A stretch of DNA of 64,000 bases from positions 5,704,001 to 5,768,000 of the forward strand of contig NC_067203.1 in the NCBI RefSeq assembly GCF_026262505.1, read 5' to 3'. This DNA is from Trichomonas vaginalis G3. Lineage: Eukaryota; Parabasalia; Trichomonadida; Trichomonadidae. Below the pieces are notes generated by a model. It was not told where the DNA came from. It did no database searches and saw nothing but the letters and a program-made list of their open reading frames with translations. Position 1 is the stretch's first letter. Every line of letters starts with the position of its first letter. Positions 48,412-58,348 of this stretch are shown piece after piece. Made by a program: the position numbers and the translations under genes.

Positions 48412-49074
48412 TTACTCACAATATTTTTTTACAAAACGACCCCAAACTTTTAACTTCTTTTCTGCAGTTTCTAATGCTATCTTAGCGAGTTCATATTCTC
48501 TAAATTCTCTCTTTAAATCTTCTTGTTCCCATTGGTCTAGTTCGTATGGAGAATCTCTATAACCATAATATATCTCACGTTCATGTTCTAATTGTTTTTT
48601 GCACATTTTTCTAACTTCTTCTTCAAACAAATGTTTTGCATTCTCTACTGTATCTTCGAGTTCTTCTTCATCTAATTTCTCATGAACTTTCTTGTCTATG
48701 GAGTCCATAATTTTTCCAACTGCTATGCAATATTTTGGAGAAGCCCACATTGCTATATAGTTTATAAGTCTTGGGTCTACATACGTTCCTCTAACCTGTT
48801 TGATTTCATCAGGAATTCCTGCATGAATTTTGTATAAAAAGCAACCGTCTGAATTCCGGCGGTTGCTATATTCTTCACAAAATGCCTTATAATACTCTTC
48901 CCAGGACTTATTTTCCAACAACTTTCTAAAGTCTTTCCTAAACTGTTGGCACATATTTGTTGCATTAATGTAACCATCCTTGTCTCTACGTAAGACTTCA
49001 ATACCATTATAAGTGCCTTTTGTGAATGTTTCACCATTAGATTTGTTCGTGAATGTTTTTGCTTCGACTGACAT
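48412..49074 (-). CDS. KilA-N domain protein (Element 2)
   Basis: The protein, 220 residues from MSVEAKTFTN, has a KilA-N domain with GIEVLRRDKDGYINATNMCQ and VDPRLINYIAMWASPKYC, and a C-terminal charged helical region. It is nearly the same as the gene at 222-885 in Element 1, whereas the capsid and helicase genes of the two elements differ greatly. The start at 49074 is chosen because GTATGTAAGAACAGAA precedes it; an upstream ATG falls inside that motif. A palindromic repeat lies in frame inside it (YSNRRNSDGCFLYK at about 48,830-48,880). The frame looks whole. Confidence 0.85.
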   Translation of the reverse strand: MSVEAKTFTNKSNGETFTKGTYNGIEVLRRDKDGYINATNMCQQFRKDFRKLLENKSWEEYYKAFCEEYSNRRNSDGCFLYKIHAGIPDEIKQVRGTYVDPRLINYIAMWASPKYCIAVGKIMDSIDKKVHEKLDEEELEDTVENAKHLFEEEVRKMCKKQLEHEREIYYGYRDSPYELDQWEQEDLKREFREYELAKIALETAEKKLKVWGRFVKKYCE

Positions 49075-49125
49075 TTCTGTTCTTACATACAAAATAAAAA
49101 GTTGAAAAAATAAAACTAACGTTAT
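49075..49125 (-). promoter_or_regulatory. Putative KilA-N cassette promoter
   Basis: Minus strand: AATAACGTTAGTTTTATTTT, then TTTTTATTTTGTATGTAAGA and ACAGAA before the ATG. It is almost the same as upstream of 3252 in Element 1. Confidence 0.55.
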
Positions 49126-49234
49126 TTTTGGACTGCATCATATTTCCTATGTTGTCAAAATGTCATGTTGTCTCATTTTTTCAGAGAAGTTAATTTACCT
49201 GGTAGCACATGGTAACATGGTAACACTGAAAAAA

Positions 49235-49531
49235 TTAAATTTGGATTGAGTTTAAAAATTCATCTTTATTAAATTCATCTCTTCCAACCAATTTATTTAT
49301 TCTATTAAATTCTTTTATTTTTGCTTCACTCAGTTTAAGGATTGAACGGTAAGTTTCTAATTTTTCGATTATTTCCTTCTTCTCTTTATCGTTTTCAATT
49401 ACTTTAGTTTTATGGGCATCAACCCCACCGCATTGTGGCTTCTTTTTGTAATAGCATATTTTTGATTTAATTCTGTTTAGTTTCTTTTTATATTCATTGT
49501 CTGGACTCTTGACTGCTTTGTTGTCACTCAT
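49235..49531 (-). CDS. Hypothetical 98-aa basic protein
   Basis: The protein is Lys-rich and helical (EYKKKLNRIKSKICYYKKKP), ending with LVGRDEFNKDEFLNSIQI. No family is recognised. It starts after TTAATTTTTTTATTTCGTAA. The frame looks whole. Confidence 0.5.
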   Translation of the reverse strand: MSDNKAVKSPDNEYKKKLNRIKSKICYYKKKPQCGGVDAHKTKVIENDKEKKEIIEKLETYRSILKLSEAKIKEFNRINKLVGRDEFNKDEFLNSIQI

Positions 49532-49550
49532 TTCTTACGAAATAAAAAAA

Positions 49551-50470
49551 TTAAATATTATTTAAATATAATGGAGTAATAAAATAAATCGGAATTTCTA
49601 TTAATTTATTGTCAACTTCAACAAATGCATTGCCGTTAATATATCTAACAAATTCAGCTATTGTGTCAAATCTTCGTCTTCTTTTTGTCATTGATTTATT
49701 AGTTTTTCCATAATCGAGATGAATCAAAACTTTATCCCCTTGTTTAAAATTCATGAGCCCCGAATTAATTTGTTCACGTTTAACATCATTCAACCTTTCC
49801 ATTTGCTTTCTAATATATTCCCATTCTTTTGAAATATCATTTTTCATTTCCACTGGTTTCATGTTTATAGTTCTATGCCATGTATTATTGTAATAATATA
49901 CTAACTGTTGTATGATGGAGTCATGATTTCCATCCCAGTATATCTGACCGTTAACCCCTAACGCATCTCTAAGAGTTCTCATTACCGCATCAACTATTTT
50001 ATTATGAAACGTATATGGAGAAGATGAGAAGTAAAAATTAATTTGTGGAAATAATGAGTCATAGTTGCCTGAAATCCTTTATCGCCATCACCCCTTAATA
50101 TTATCTTCTTTCATGATCTAGTAAGTATTGTATAGCTCTTCTTGTTTCCTGTTCGTTTTCCCTTTCACTGGAATGCAATATAAATATCTAGTGTTAATGT
50201 TAATGGCAAATAAATAAGTAACTTTTCCTTTTGAATATTCCAGATGATCGATTTCGTATGAATATGGATATGGAGCAAATGAAGGGCGACTAAATTTTTT
50301 CCTTTAACGGTTGAATTTTGGGTCAATTGGTTTATTTAATATTTTGAAATCCTTTTAAAATCTTTTTGCTTCTTTAATGTTTGAAATGGATATAATAAAG
50401 TGAATGATGAAGGATTAACTGAAGGAGGAGCGGTACTGTCGTTGGAGGTTTGGTGTTGCAAGTGGTTTAA
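49551..50470 (-). pseudogene. Polinton integrase (rve type) remains
   Basis: The C-terminal part is clear: MRTLRDALGVNG, LVYYYNNTWHRTINMKPVEM and KQGDKVLIHLDYGKTNKSMT, i.e. the end of a retroviral-type integrase core and an SH3/chromo-like tail. Weaker core-like pieces extend upstream on the same strand to about 50,470. Integrase joins the element ends to host DNA. It looks broken (several breaks). Confidence 0.8.
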
Positions 50471-50521
50471 TTTTATCTGCTTTGATTTTGGATTTCATTC
50501 CTTCCTTCATTCCTTCCTTCA

Positions 50522-50788
50522 TTAATTCTGGATGTATTCTATCATTTGTTTTAAATATGCTGTATATAAAGGTTTGATATACTTTCCCGCTTCGAGTTTA
50601 TGTTGAAGGATGAATTCCAAAAGTTGATCTTCATTTAAAAGTCGGGCTGAATATGGTTTAACTAATGAATCATAAATTAAAGCTTGTGCTTCATTTATGG
50701 TCTGAAGGACCTGGGCGTTTTGCACCTTTTGTGTTTTGTTCCTTTGGCTTTTGCGGCTCAGGATTATATAATTTATATAATTCATCAA
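50522..50788 (-). CDS. Hypothetical 88-aa protein
   Basis: The protein is helical with AQVLQTINEAQALIYDSLV and LEFILQHKLEAGKYIKPLY. The QVLQTI stretch is shared, also at DNA level (CCCAGGTCCTTCAGACCAT), with the start of the fibre gene at 42,684. No function can be assigned, and the 5' part is uncertain. Confidence 0.4.
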   Translation of the reverse strand: MMNYINYIILSRKSQRNKTQKVQNAQVLQTINEAQALIYDSLVKPYSARLLNEDQLLEFILQHKLEAGKYIKPLYTAYLKQMIEYIQN

Positions 50789-50804
50789 TATCTTCTTCTG
50801 TTAA

Positions 50805-51077
50805 TTACTTTATTTTGAAATCTTTCAACTGTTTAAGTTGTGATTTATTTTTTCCCTTTGAATATTCATTATTTTTAATTTTGTCTTTAATTTTAGAAAT
50901 TATTCTATCATGATATTTCAAAATTTCATTTTTATAATATGGATAATAATATTCCATATCATCACCCGTTATATTATTATTATATTTTTGGAGATATGAT
51001 TTTAATTCATAATAACTAAGAAAATTTTGATTAAGTACTAAATCATAAATTAAATTTTTTAAATCTGCGCTATTCAT
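50805..51077 (-). CDS. Hypothetical 90-aa Lys/Tyr-rich protein
   Basis: MNSADLKNLIYDLVLNQNFL opens a small helical protein with a basic end (YSKGKNKSQLKQLKDFKIK). The start follows TTATTTTATTTTTATATAA. The family is unknown; it lies between integrase and polymerase genes. The frame looks whole. Confidence 0.5.
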   Translation of the reverse strand: MNSADLKNLIYDLVLNQNFLSYYELKSYLQKYNNNITGDDMEYYYPYYKNEILKYHDRIISKIKDKIKNNEYSKGKNKSQLKQLKDFKIK

Positions 51078-51200
51078 TTATATAAAAATAAAATAAGTGT
51101 TTTAAGGGTGCCCACCTCTTTGAATCATAGTATCAAAACCATCATTAACGGTTCCTTTTGTCTCTTCTGTGGCATTTCATTAAAAATAAAATTTTAAAAT

Positions 51201-54200
51201 TCATGACTCAACCCCTACGTTTTTAAATTGTATTAAATAAATGGCATTACAACATCCATTTTCACAACATACAGCCTTAGTGTGTGCTCCTGTTAATGCA
51301 GTCTTACCGATTGTTAAGCGAGTCATTGCCCCGTTTTTAAGTTGTAAATTAATATTCTGACCATCGAAAATAACTTTATCATTTATTATATCCAAATATT
51401 TTTTAGGTGTTAATTGCTTATTTTGTCTTAAACTAACACCCTTCATTTTTTGTGCAATCTTTTTAAAATCACTTCCATCAATTGAACTGTTGAATGATGT
51501 ATAACACTTAGGACATAAAGCAACCATGTTATCACCTTGTTTCTCAATTGCTAAACCCAATAATTTTTTCTCATGTGCTTTTTCTTCAGCTTTATTCTTT
51601 AATTTAGGTTTAAATTTCTCATCAAAACAGAAGAAATCAAATGGTGCGAATTTGAAAATGTTTTTATCATAAAATTGTTTATCGGTAACAATTGCTTGAA
51701 ATGCTTGAGTGTTAGGAAGATTTGGGTCGCCAGCGATTGCCCAATAAGATGAATCAGTATCACCTTCAATGAAATGAAAACGATTAACATCCATGCATTT
51801 ATACATAAAATCATAAATGAAAACCAAATACCAGTATTTTGCGTTATCTAAAGTGAAGAATGCCTCTTGTAAACATGTATCACATCTATAAAATCTATCT
51901 TTAAGCATCACTTGATATGTATCTTCACCTATTTCTCTTATGTTTTTAAACTTATTTGACATACATGCAACGCGTGCCTTCTGTGCATTCATTATTTTAG
52001 TCTTTGCGTAATTTTGTGTATTCATTGCATCGTAACCATATGATCCATTAAGCGAAATCTTGCAAAATAAACTTTTTCCTTTATTTCCTTCTAATTCAGC
52101 CTTTTGTCTTTCGTTCATAAATTCGTTCGCAAATTCATTAAAGCAAGTGTTTTTCGTAAATGTTAAAATTGATTGAATGTCATCGATGATAAAATGAAAT
52201 CTGTCTATTAGATACCAAAGATAATAAGAAGAAAATGGTTGATATTGGTTGTGTGTTGATGCTAACTGAGTTAATTTCCTCTGTTTCTGGTCAACTGGTA
52301 GATTGTTTGATTTCATGTAATTATACATAAAACTGCCAATTGTTTTTTCATCTGTGATAATATCTAAGTTTCTTATTATCGGTAAAAAGTTTATGTAATC
52401 ATTAATGTATTTTTCATCAATGTGACCCTTTACTTCAGCCACGAATAAAGTATTTTTCTTCTTAATTATTCCCAGTGCTTTTGCTTTCTTTGTTGCTGTA
52501 TCACAAATGATAACACCATTCAATCTTCCCGGCATATACATTTTATGGTCAGTATATTGAATGAAATCATGAGGATTAGATGAAAATGATGAAGGATATA
52601 ATGAATTAAAGTCAACACCAACGAAATGAGTCATGATGTTGGTGGTGTCCTCATTTGATACAGTTTTAGTTTCTGGATTATATGAAAGTTTATTAATGTG
52701 CGTGATTCCTTTAAGATTAACACGATGTTGAACATTTGATAAACCACCAGTAATTCCATTACGGAGAATGTGATAAGCTTCAACTGAATCTAAAGTCATT
52801 GGTAAATTATTTTTTAATGCATAATTTCTTAAATTGATTCTTAAACGTTGAACATCTTCATCTTTATTTGATTTTACGACATTGCAATAACAACACATTA
52901 ACTGACAATTTTCTTTGGTATGTGGTTTTTCATTATCGATTCTATCCAATGTTGGTTTATTTGCATATGTAAACGCTTTACCACACATTTTGCATTTAGA
53001 TGAAAGGATTAAATCGTGATAGTATTGAAAATCATCCATTGAAACATTATTTTTAGTATTCCTTTCTGCTTTTTCATCTTGTTTCTTATATGATTCAATT
53101 TTATATTTCCAATACTTTTTCGTTAATTCAAAACTTGATTCTATCTTTTCCTCAGGATATTTTTCATTAGGATTAAAGTCTTTATATGCTAAAGCGTAAC
53201 GAATCATTGAAGCATTCGATGATAAAGAAAGATTATGAAGCATATCAATTTTATAAACAAATGTTTCTTCAATAATTTTATCAATTGGATCAATCATAAT
53301 TTCAACATCTTTATTGCAATAATGAATAAAATATTCTAATCTATTCTTAAAGTTTTTAGCATCATTGAGATATATTTGATAATCACTATCTGATATAGTT
53401 TCTTGAGTTAATGCTGAATAAAATGAATCTTTCGTGAATGGTTCCACTTTATATAATTCTTCTTCGTAATTTTCCCACGTGATAAATTGATAAGGGAAAA
53501 AGGATTTAACACGTGATTTATTGTTTCCGAAATCTTGAGTGAATTGATCTAATGTCCCACCCGCTATATAATTTCTGATGTCAATAAATCTCAATTCATA
53601 TGGAACGTTTGTTTTCTTTACAATGACTTGCTTAAATTGTGAAGATGAACCTAGCATTGATTTTATTTTCCATTTTGCAGTGTTTAAATCACGAAGAATT
53701 AAATTTAAATCAAACTTTCCCGAATTAAAACCTATGATATTCACTTTATTGAATTCCTCATCTAGAAGTTCTTTAAATGCTTCCTTCTGTTTTTCATTTA
53801 ATGTATGGGACAGAGTCCCCGCCGTTTGGTCCGTTTGCGACTTCATTAATTCTTCATATTGACTCATATTTGATTTAGCAACTAATGAACAGGTTGAAAA
53901 TAAAAACTCAATCCAATCAGAAATAAAAGAATCACTCGAAGTTAAGCAAAAATTCCTCGTATATGTTTTATCATTTAATTTAACCGTTGATGATACCATG
54001 AATGGTTTTAAGTAAGCATTCAAAGTTGCACACTCAGAAAGTTGTAATTCTTCTTTAGTCTCTAATGTTTCGAAGTCAAAAGTAATATAATATCTTGTCG
54101 GTTGATAATATTCCTGCAAATTATGAGCTAATAACCACTGATATATCTTCTGTTTCGTAATATGTGGTGCATATGGTTGCTGTGTCTTTTGCAACTGAAC

Positions 54201-54710
54201 GTCTTGAATTAATCTTCCATTATTTTCTTTACATTTCTCACAATGCTTTAAAAATCTTCTTTGGTTTTTCCTTTCTGGATCATCACGGATAGAATAAACT
54301 TCTTCTTTACAATATGGACAAACTCTATAGCCGGTGAGTGCTTTAACGTCTGTTATTCTGTCAGCGTGAAGTTTTCCACATGGACTCTGTGTTAATAAAA
54401 TATTTATTGTTTCAAATTCTGGATCTATCATTATTGAATCCACTAATGGAAAGTCTACCTTATTTATGTCCACGTCTTCTGGTTGAGGATCACAATAATA
54501 GAAATCAATATTAACATTTAACATTCTCGCTAATCTCTCACTTTCTGATGAAATGTCAAACCCTTCATATGCATCTATTACTTCATTTAAATAGCTTCTA
54601 CGAGTTTTAGGATTAACACCATCAGGAATGTTATAGAAGCGTTTAAATAACCTTCTACCTTCTGCTCTAATTTGATTATCATTCATTTTAGCTGTTCCGT
54701 TTTTGTTCAT
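51201..54710 (-). CDS. Protein-primed DNA polymerase B with HNH insert
   Basis: The 1169-residue protein has an N-terminal zinc-finger-like CPYCKEEV/HCEKC at about 131-161. The 3'-5' exonuclease motifs are ITFDFETLE (~210), IIGFNSGKFDLNLI (~327) and HYCNKDVEIM (~464). The polymerase motifs are GVDFNSLYPSSF (~698), CKISLNGSYGYDAM (~883) and IEGDTDSSYW (~981). Between exonuclease and polymerase, at about 572-614, lies CKMCGKAF, LDRIDNEKPHTKENCQLMCC and YCN, an HNH-nuclease pattern with metal-binding cysteines. The family replicates linear DNA from a terminal protein. The frame looks whole. Confidence 0.93.
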   Translation of the reverse strand: MNKNGTAKMNDNQIRAEGRRLFKRFYNIPDGVNPKTRRSYLNEVIDAYEGFDISSESERLARMLNVNIDFYYCDPQPEDVDINKVDFPLVDSIMIDPEFETINILLTQSPCGKLHADRITDVKALTGYRVCPYCKEEVYSIRDDPERKNQRRFLKHCEKCKENNGRLIQDVQLQKTQQPYAPHITKQKIYQWLLAHNLQEYYQPTRYYITFDFETLETKEELQLSECATLNAYLKPFMVSSTVKLNDKTYTRNFCLTSSDSFISDWIEFLFSTCSLVAKSNMSQYEELMKSQTDQTAGTLSHTLNEKQKEAFKELLDEEFNKVNIIGFNSGKFDLNLILRDLNTAKWKIKSMLGSSSQFKQVIVKKTNVPYELRFIDIRNYIAGGTLDQFTQDFGNNKSRVKSFFPYQFITWENYEEELYKVEPFTKDSFYSALTQETISDSDYQIYLNDAKNFKNRLEYFIHYCNKDVEIMIDPIDKIIEETFVYKIDMLHNLSLSSNASMIRYALAYKDFNPNEKYPEEKIESSFELTKKYWKYKIESYKKQDEKAERNTKNNVSMDDFQYYHDLILSSKCKMCGKAFTYANKPTLDRIDNEKPHTKENCQLMCCYCNVVKSNKDEDVQRLRINLRNYALKNNLPMTLDSVEAYHILRNGITGGLSNVQHRVNLKGITHINKLSYNPETKTVSNEDTTNIMTHFVGVDFNSLYPSSFSSNPHDFIQYTDHKMYMPGRLNGVIICDTATKKAKALGIIKKKNTLFVAEVKGHIDEKYINDYINFLPIIRNLDIITDEKTIGSFMYNYMKSNNLPVDQKQRKLTQLASTHNQYQPFSSYYLWYLIDRFHFIIDDIQSILTFTKNTCFNEFANEFMNERQKAELEGNKGKSLFCKISLNGSYGYDAMNTQNYAKTKIMNAQKARVACMSNKFKNIREIGEDTYQVMLKDRFYRCDTCLQEAFFTLDNAKYWYLVFIYDFMYKCMDVNRFHFIEGDTDSSYWAIAGDPNLPNTQAFQAIVTDKQFYDKNIFKFAPFDFFCFDEKFKPKLKNKAEEKAHEKKLLGLAIEKQGDNMVALCPKCYTSFNSSIDGSDFKKIAQKMKGVSLRQNKQLTPKKYLDIINDKVIFDGQNINLQLKNGAMTRLTIGKTALTGAHTKAVCCENGCCNAIYLIQFKNVGVES

Positions 54711-54755
54711 TTATGTAAGAATAAAAAATTAAAAAATAAAAATAAAGTTTATTTT

Positions 54756-55865
54756 TTAAAGTCCATAAAATGAATTAAGAACACATAAATTTTTATCATC
54801 TGCGACGTGACGAATACATTTTAATTTACTCAAGAATGCGTACCCTGATACATTAAATCTAATTCCTGTCTTATTTAATTTCACAACTTTGAAAAGGAAT
54901 GTATGAATAGCTATAAAATGATGAGAAGATGTTTTATGGGTTGCTTCCATTTTTTCTGAAATAAATGAATAAATATAATGTTTATAAGTTTTCATATCTT
55001 TTATATTCTTAATAACGAATGGTATAGACCTTTCCACTTCGTCTTCCTTCGGTGCTGTTCTTTCATATGAAACATTATTGGTATCTTCAATAATGAAACC
55101 ACAATCACACAAAATTTTATAGGTTCCAATGGTTTCTTTTGATATTTTATCTAATAAATCAAAAACTTTATCAACACCTGTGCATTTATTTAAATAATAA
55201 TTTGTGTAAATATCATGATCTTCTTTCTTAATCGTATTAGTTGCATATGTCACGTTTTTAAGAGCTTTTTTGAATTTCTCAGAATCGAGAGGGGGTGAAA
55301 GTAAGATACAAGGGTATTTTTCATTATCAATAAATTGTAACTTATGTTTACGAATAAATTTAGTACCTTCTTCTGAAAGTGTTTCATCTATTTCGCCATC
55401 TAATAAATTTTGTGTTGATTCTGAGACATAATTTTTATATCTTTCTTCATGAGATTTCTGAACTGCTGATTCTGAAGCTGGGATATTCATTAAACCCTCT
55501 ACTTCATTTTCATTATATTTTTCAACTTCTCTTAATTCCTTAATTTTTTCATCTATTTCATCTCTTATTTTTTCCAGTTTTTCAATTTCATTGTATTCAT
55601 CATCATCTTTAATCCGTTCTTCATAATATTCAGGGAAAACATCAGGTTCTTTAGGTTTTTCTTCTTCAGATGTGGGATATAAGAAATTTATAACATCATC
55701 TTTATTCATTTTTCCATCATAATCTAAATCATTTAATAACTCGGCAAATTTTTGACAATTTCTTAAATAATATTTACTAACTTCATAACACATCTCATCT
55801 AATATATCCTTTATTTCCTCGTTTGTGAATCCTAATGTTTTCACGTCGTTAGTTTTGACGCTCAT
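54756..55865 (-). CDS. Unknown ~369-aa acidic coiled-coil protein of Element 2
   Basis: Starting at the ATG at 55865 (MSVKTNDVKTLGFTNEEIKD), the protein has an acidic coiled coil at about 100-145 (EIEKLEKIRDEIDEKIKELR). A C-terminal mixed domain follows (YPCILLSPPLDSEKFKKALK, YKILCDCGFIIEDTNNVSYE). No family is recognised. It is adjacent to the polymerase on the same strand and lies next to the right terminal repeat. Because protein-primed replication needs a terminal protein, this is one candidate by position only. The frame looks whole. Confidence 0.6.
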   Translation of the reverse strand: MSVKTNDVKTLGFTNEEIKDILDEMCYEVSKYYLRNCQKFAELLNDLDYDGKMNKDDVINFLYPTSEEEKPKEPDVFPEYYEERIKDDDEYNEIEKLEKIRDEIDEKIKELREVEKYNENEVEGLMNIPASESAVQKSHEERYKNYVSESTQNLLDGEIDETLSEEGTKFIRKHKLQFIDNEKYPCILLSPPLDSEKFKKALKNVTYATNTIKKEDHDIYTNYYLNKCTGVDKVFDLLDKISKETIGTYKILCDCGFIIEDTNNVSYERTAPKEDEVERSIPFVIKNIKDMKTYKHYIYSFISEKMEATHKTSSHHFIAIHTFLFKVVKLNKTGIRFNVSGYAFLSKLKCIRHVADDKNLCVLNSFYGL

Positions 55866-55900
55866 TTCATACAAAATAAAAAATAAATTATTCAAAAATG

Positions 55901-56237
55901 TGAGACATGAATTTTTAAAGTTTATTTTTTTATTTTTTATTTCATTATGGTAGTGAATCTTTTACTCATGAAAATAATTATTTCTAATTTCTTTTACTCG
56001 TTTATGAGGTCTTTGATTATGACTCCATTGATTCCATTCAGGATTTAAACAATGTTTAATTAATCGCGGAATATCTGACATCATCTATATATAGCTTCTT
56101 TTATAAAAGATAAAAAATAAATTATTTTAAAATTAATGTTAATTTTTTAAAATGTGTTTAGTATATAAATATTTTAATGTATCGTCTATATATAGATGCA
56201 ACAAAAAAAGTCACACAACCCTTCCTATCCTACTACT
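55901..56237. repeat. Element 2 right terminal inverted repeat
   Basis: Inverse of 35,983-36,319, ending CCTTCCTATCCTACTACT. Confidence 0.92.
55962..56084 (-). CDS. 40-codon ORF inside the right terminal repeat
   Basis: Mirror copy of the frame at 36,136-36,258 with the same predicted 40 residues. It points inward, like its twin. Confidence 0.4.
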   Translation of the reverse strand: MMSDIPRLIKHCLNPEWNQWSHNQRPHKRVKEIRNNYFHE

Positions 56238-56243
56238 TTTTAT
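56238..56243. repeat. Target site duplication of Element 2, right
   Basis: TTTTAT directly after the terminal repeat. Confidence 0.85.
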
Positions 56244-56404
56244 TCAGAATTTCAGAATCAATGATTCATTTCAAATTAATATTTTAATTAATAATATAAT
56301 GCATTAGGCAAAATATGTTAGATCTTTAAAAAGTTCGTTATAATTTGAGAACACTCCAAATCTCTCAGAATCTGATTTTGTTCAAAGTGTTTTTAGGAAA
56401 TTAG

Positions 56405-57411
56405 TATACATGGCACGGTGGGCGCAAAAAGTGACAAAATAGAATACCTATGGTGGCAAGACAAAGGAAACATTTTTGTAAGGCAAACATTATATCAAAT
56501 ACCTTTACTTTGTAATAAGAAATATAATTATCACGAAATTACAAATAAATATTGTTTAATATAATTAATAGCAAAATTGTTTTTTATTATTTCCCTTAAG
56601 ACCTTACTTATTAAGTATACGTATAACAAGCTTGTACTGCATGTATTAGTTAATAGAACAAAAGAAAATGAGCTCAAATGAAAAAAATTTTCATGCTATT
56701 TTGGAAATATGCATATTCGAAGTATGAGAGTTGCAAACACTGAGAATTTTAAGCTTTGGTTGATGATAGTCTTTAATTTTTCTTGAAGTAGTAAATTATT
56801 TGATATGAAAATTTAATGGCCAGCATAATCAATCGTGCGTTTCGTTTCTTGATTGAGAAACGATGATTGTGTGCTAATGAATTATTGCGTCTGACAGGTT
56901 ATGATTATGGATACCTGAAATTAAGCTTTTATGGGAAACATCACCGAGCGCCATTTGGCGCCCCTAATGCTGTTTCTATCGGTATGATTAAGGAGCTTTC
57001 TTATGCACTTTCATCACTTGAACTTGAACGCTACAAGATATATGCCCCCCTCCCAATGGGAGGTGGGAGCAAAAATTGAAATGTTTACATTGATTTTTGA
57101 ATACTTTACAAGCGCCCCTCCCAGTGGGCGCGGGCGCAAGTGATCGGGTCAAAAAAAATCATAAAAATATTCAAAATTGCGATTTTAATAGATGTTTAAG
57201 AAGTAAATTTATTAATAACGATATTTCATAGTACAAAATGTGTTCAATCTCTTCGTAAATCATTCAAAAAAATCAAAAGAATTTCCAAAATTCAATTTTT
57301 TTAGTAAAATTTATATCTTTTTCTATCGTCTCCTCCCCACCAGTGGGAGCCACCGGAGGCGCGGGCGGCGCCGCCGGCGCCAAAAAAGTAGCGCCCATCG
57401 TGCCATGTATA
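56405..57411. mobile_element. Non-autonomous DNA transposon, ~1 kb, GC-rich hairpins
   Basis: The ends TATACATGGCACGGTGGGCG and CGCCCATCGTGCCATGTATA are inverted with one difference. GAAATTAG(T) flanks both sides (56,397-56,405 and 57,412-57,420), an 8- or 9-bp duplication that fits hAT or MULE superfamilies. The interior has GC-rich palindromic blocks (CGCCATTTGGCGCC, CCCTCCCAATGGGAGG, GGCGGCGCCGCCGGCGCC). A 70-codon frame at 56,867-57,079 is not convincing as a gene, and no transposase is present. Confidence 0.8.
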
Positions 57412-57420
57412 GAAATTAGT

Positions 57421-58189
57421 GTTACTTTGTTAATTAGAATATAGTTTTTATATAATTATTTTTCAATATTCAATTTAAATTGATAAATAAGCAATATTGA
57501 TTTTGTGAACCTTTTAAAACCGATTTCATAAAAATATTCATAAATTTTAGTATAATTACTATAATAAAATTATTTAGCTTTAATATTCAAAAAAATTAAC
57601 ATACAAAAAATTTACATTATTGACATTAAAATTATATTTCATAAGTGTATAATAACTTCCACATAAATTTTTAAGATGAATATTTCAATTTTTTACATTA
57701 TTTCAATTCACAAAAATTTTGATTTCGGTTCTTTTCAATTTAAAATGGAATTTTACCGACCAAGCAATTTCATAAATTCCCCATGAAATTAAAATATTTC
57801 TCTTCAGGAAACACTGTAGATGAAAAATATATAGAGAAACTTAATAAAATTATTTTTGTTGTAAATTTGGGCATAAATCCTTTTTGAGATTTTTATTTAT
57901 TAAATCTTCTATACTTATACTACATAAATTTAATTCTTGAATGACTCGATTAAATTTTTTCGAAACAACATTTGTCGTAAAAATTGCCTTTTGATATCAT
58001 TTCTAAGAAATTTATATCCTCTGTTAATGATTATTCCAATAAAATAACTAAATTGAGGCGTTTACGATTTCAAGAAAAATTAAATAAAACAATCTCATAA
58101 AATTTATGAATGATTATACAAAATCCATTAGAGTGATTGAAATTTCGTGATTGCATATATTCAAATCCACCATTTTGATATGATGATTT
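57421..58189. other. AT-rich spacer
   Basis: No supported feature. Confidence 0.6.
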
Positions 58190-58330
58190 TAGACTTAAAT
58201 TTATATGATTCAGTTAATTCTTCTTCTTCTTCATATTCTTCATATTCTACACCATCAATGCATTTGGATAATTAGTCAGAAATGTCGGATAATTGGTTTC
58301 TAAAGCTTTATCATATGCTGGAATATTTTT
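58190..58330 (-). pseudogene. Tail remnant of a second kinase copy
   Basis: On the minus strand, CIDGVEYEEYEEEEELTESY echoes the kinase C-terminus DIDGVEYEDNKYIEEI encoded just upstream. The DNA stretch TTCATATTCTACACCATCAA occurs in both. This suggests a decayed tandem duplicate of which only the acidic tail is left. Confidence 0.45.
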
Positions 58331-58348
58331 GTTGTTCTTTAATTAAAC

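Larger units (their letters stand above)
35983..56237. mobile_element. Element 2: complete Polinton/Maverick fossil
   Basis: The element is about 20,255 bp, bounded by near-identical terminal inverted repeats of ~337 bp that begin AGTAGTAGG and flanked by a 6-bp duplication TTTTAT. It encodes the Polinton set: protein-primed DNA polymerase B, integrase remains, packaging ATPase and major capsid protein, plus a primase-helicase, KilA-N and a phage-like fibre. Almost no difference between the two terminal repeats indicates a young insertion. Even so, several genes are broken (roughly six to ten breaks), so this copy looks dead. Confidence 0.92.

Noticed and set aside
56867-57079. 70-codon frame in the 1-kb transposon
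   Set aside because: It opens without a convincing start context and overlaps the palindromic blocks; no transposase features.
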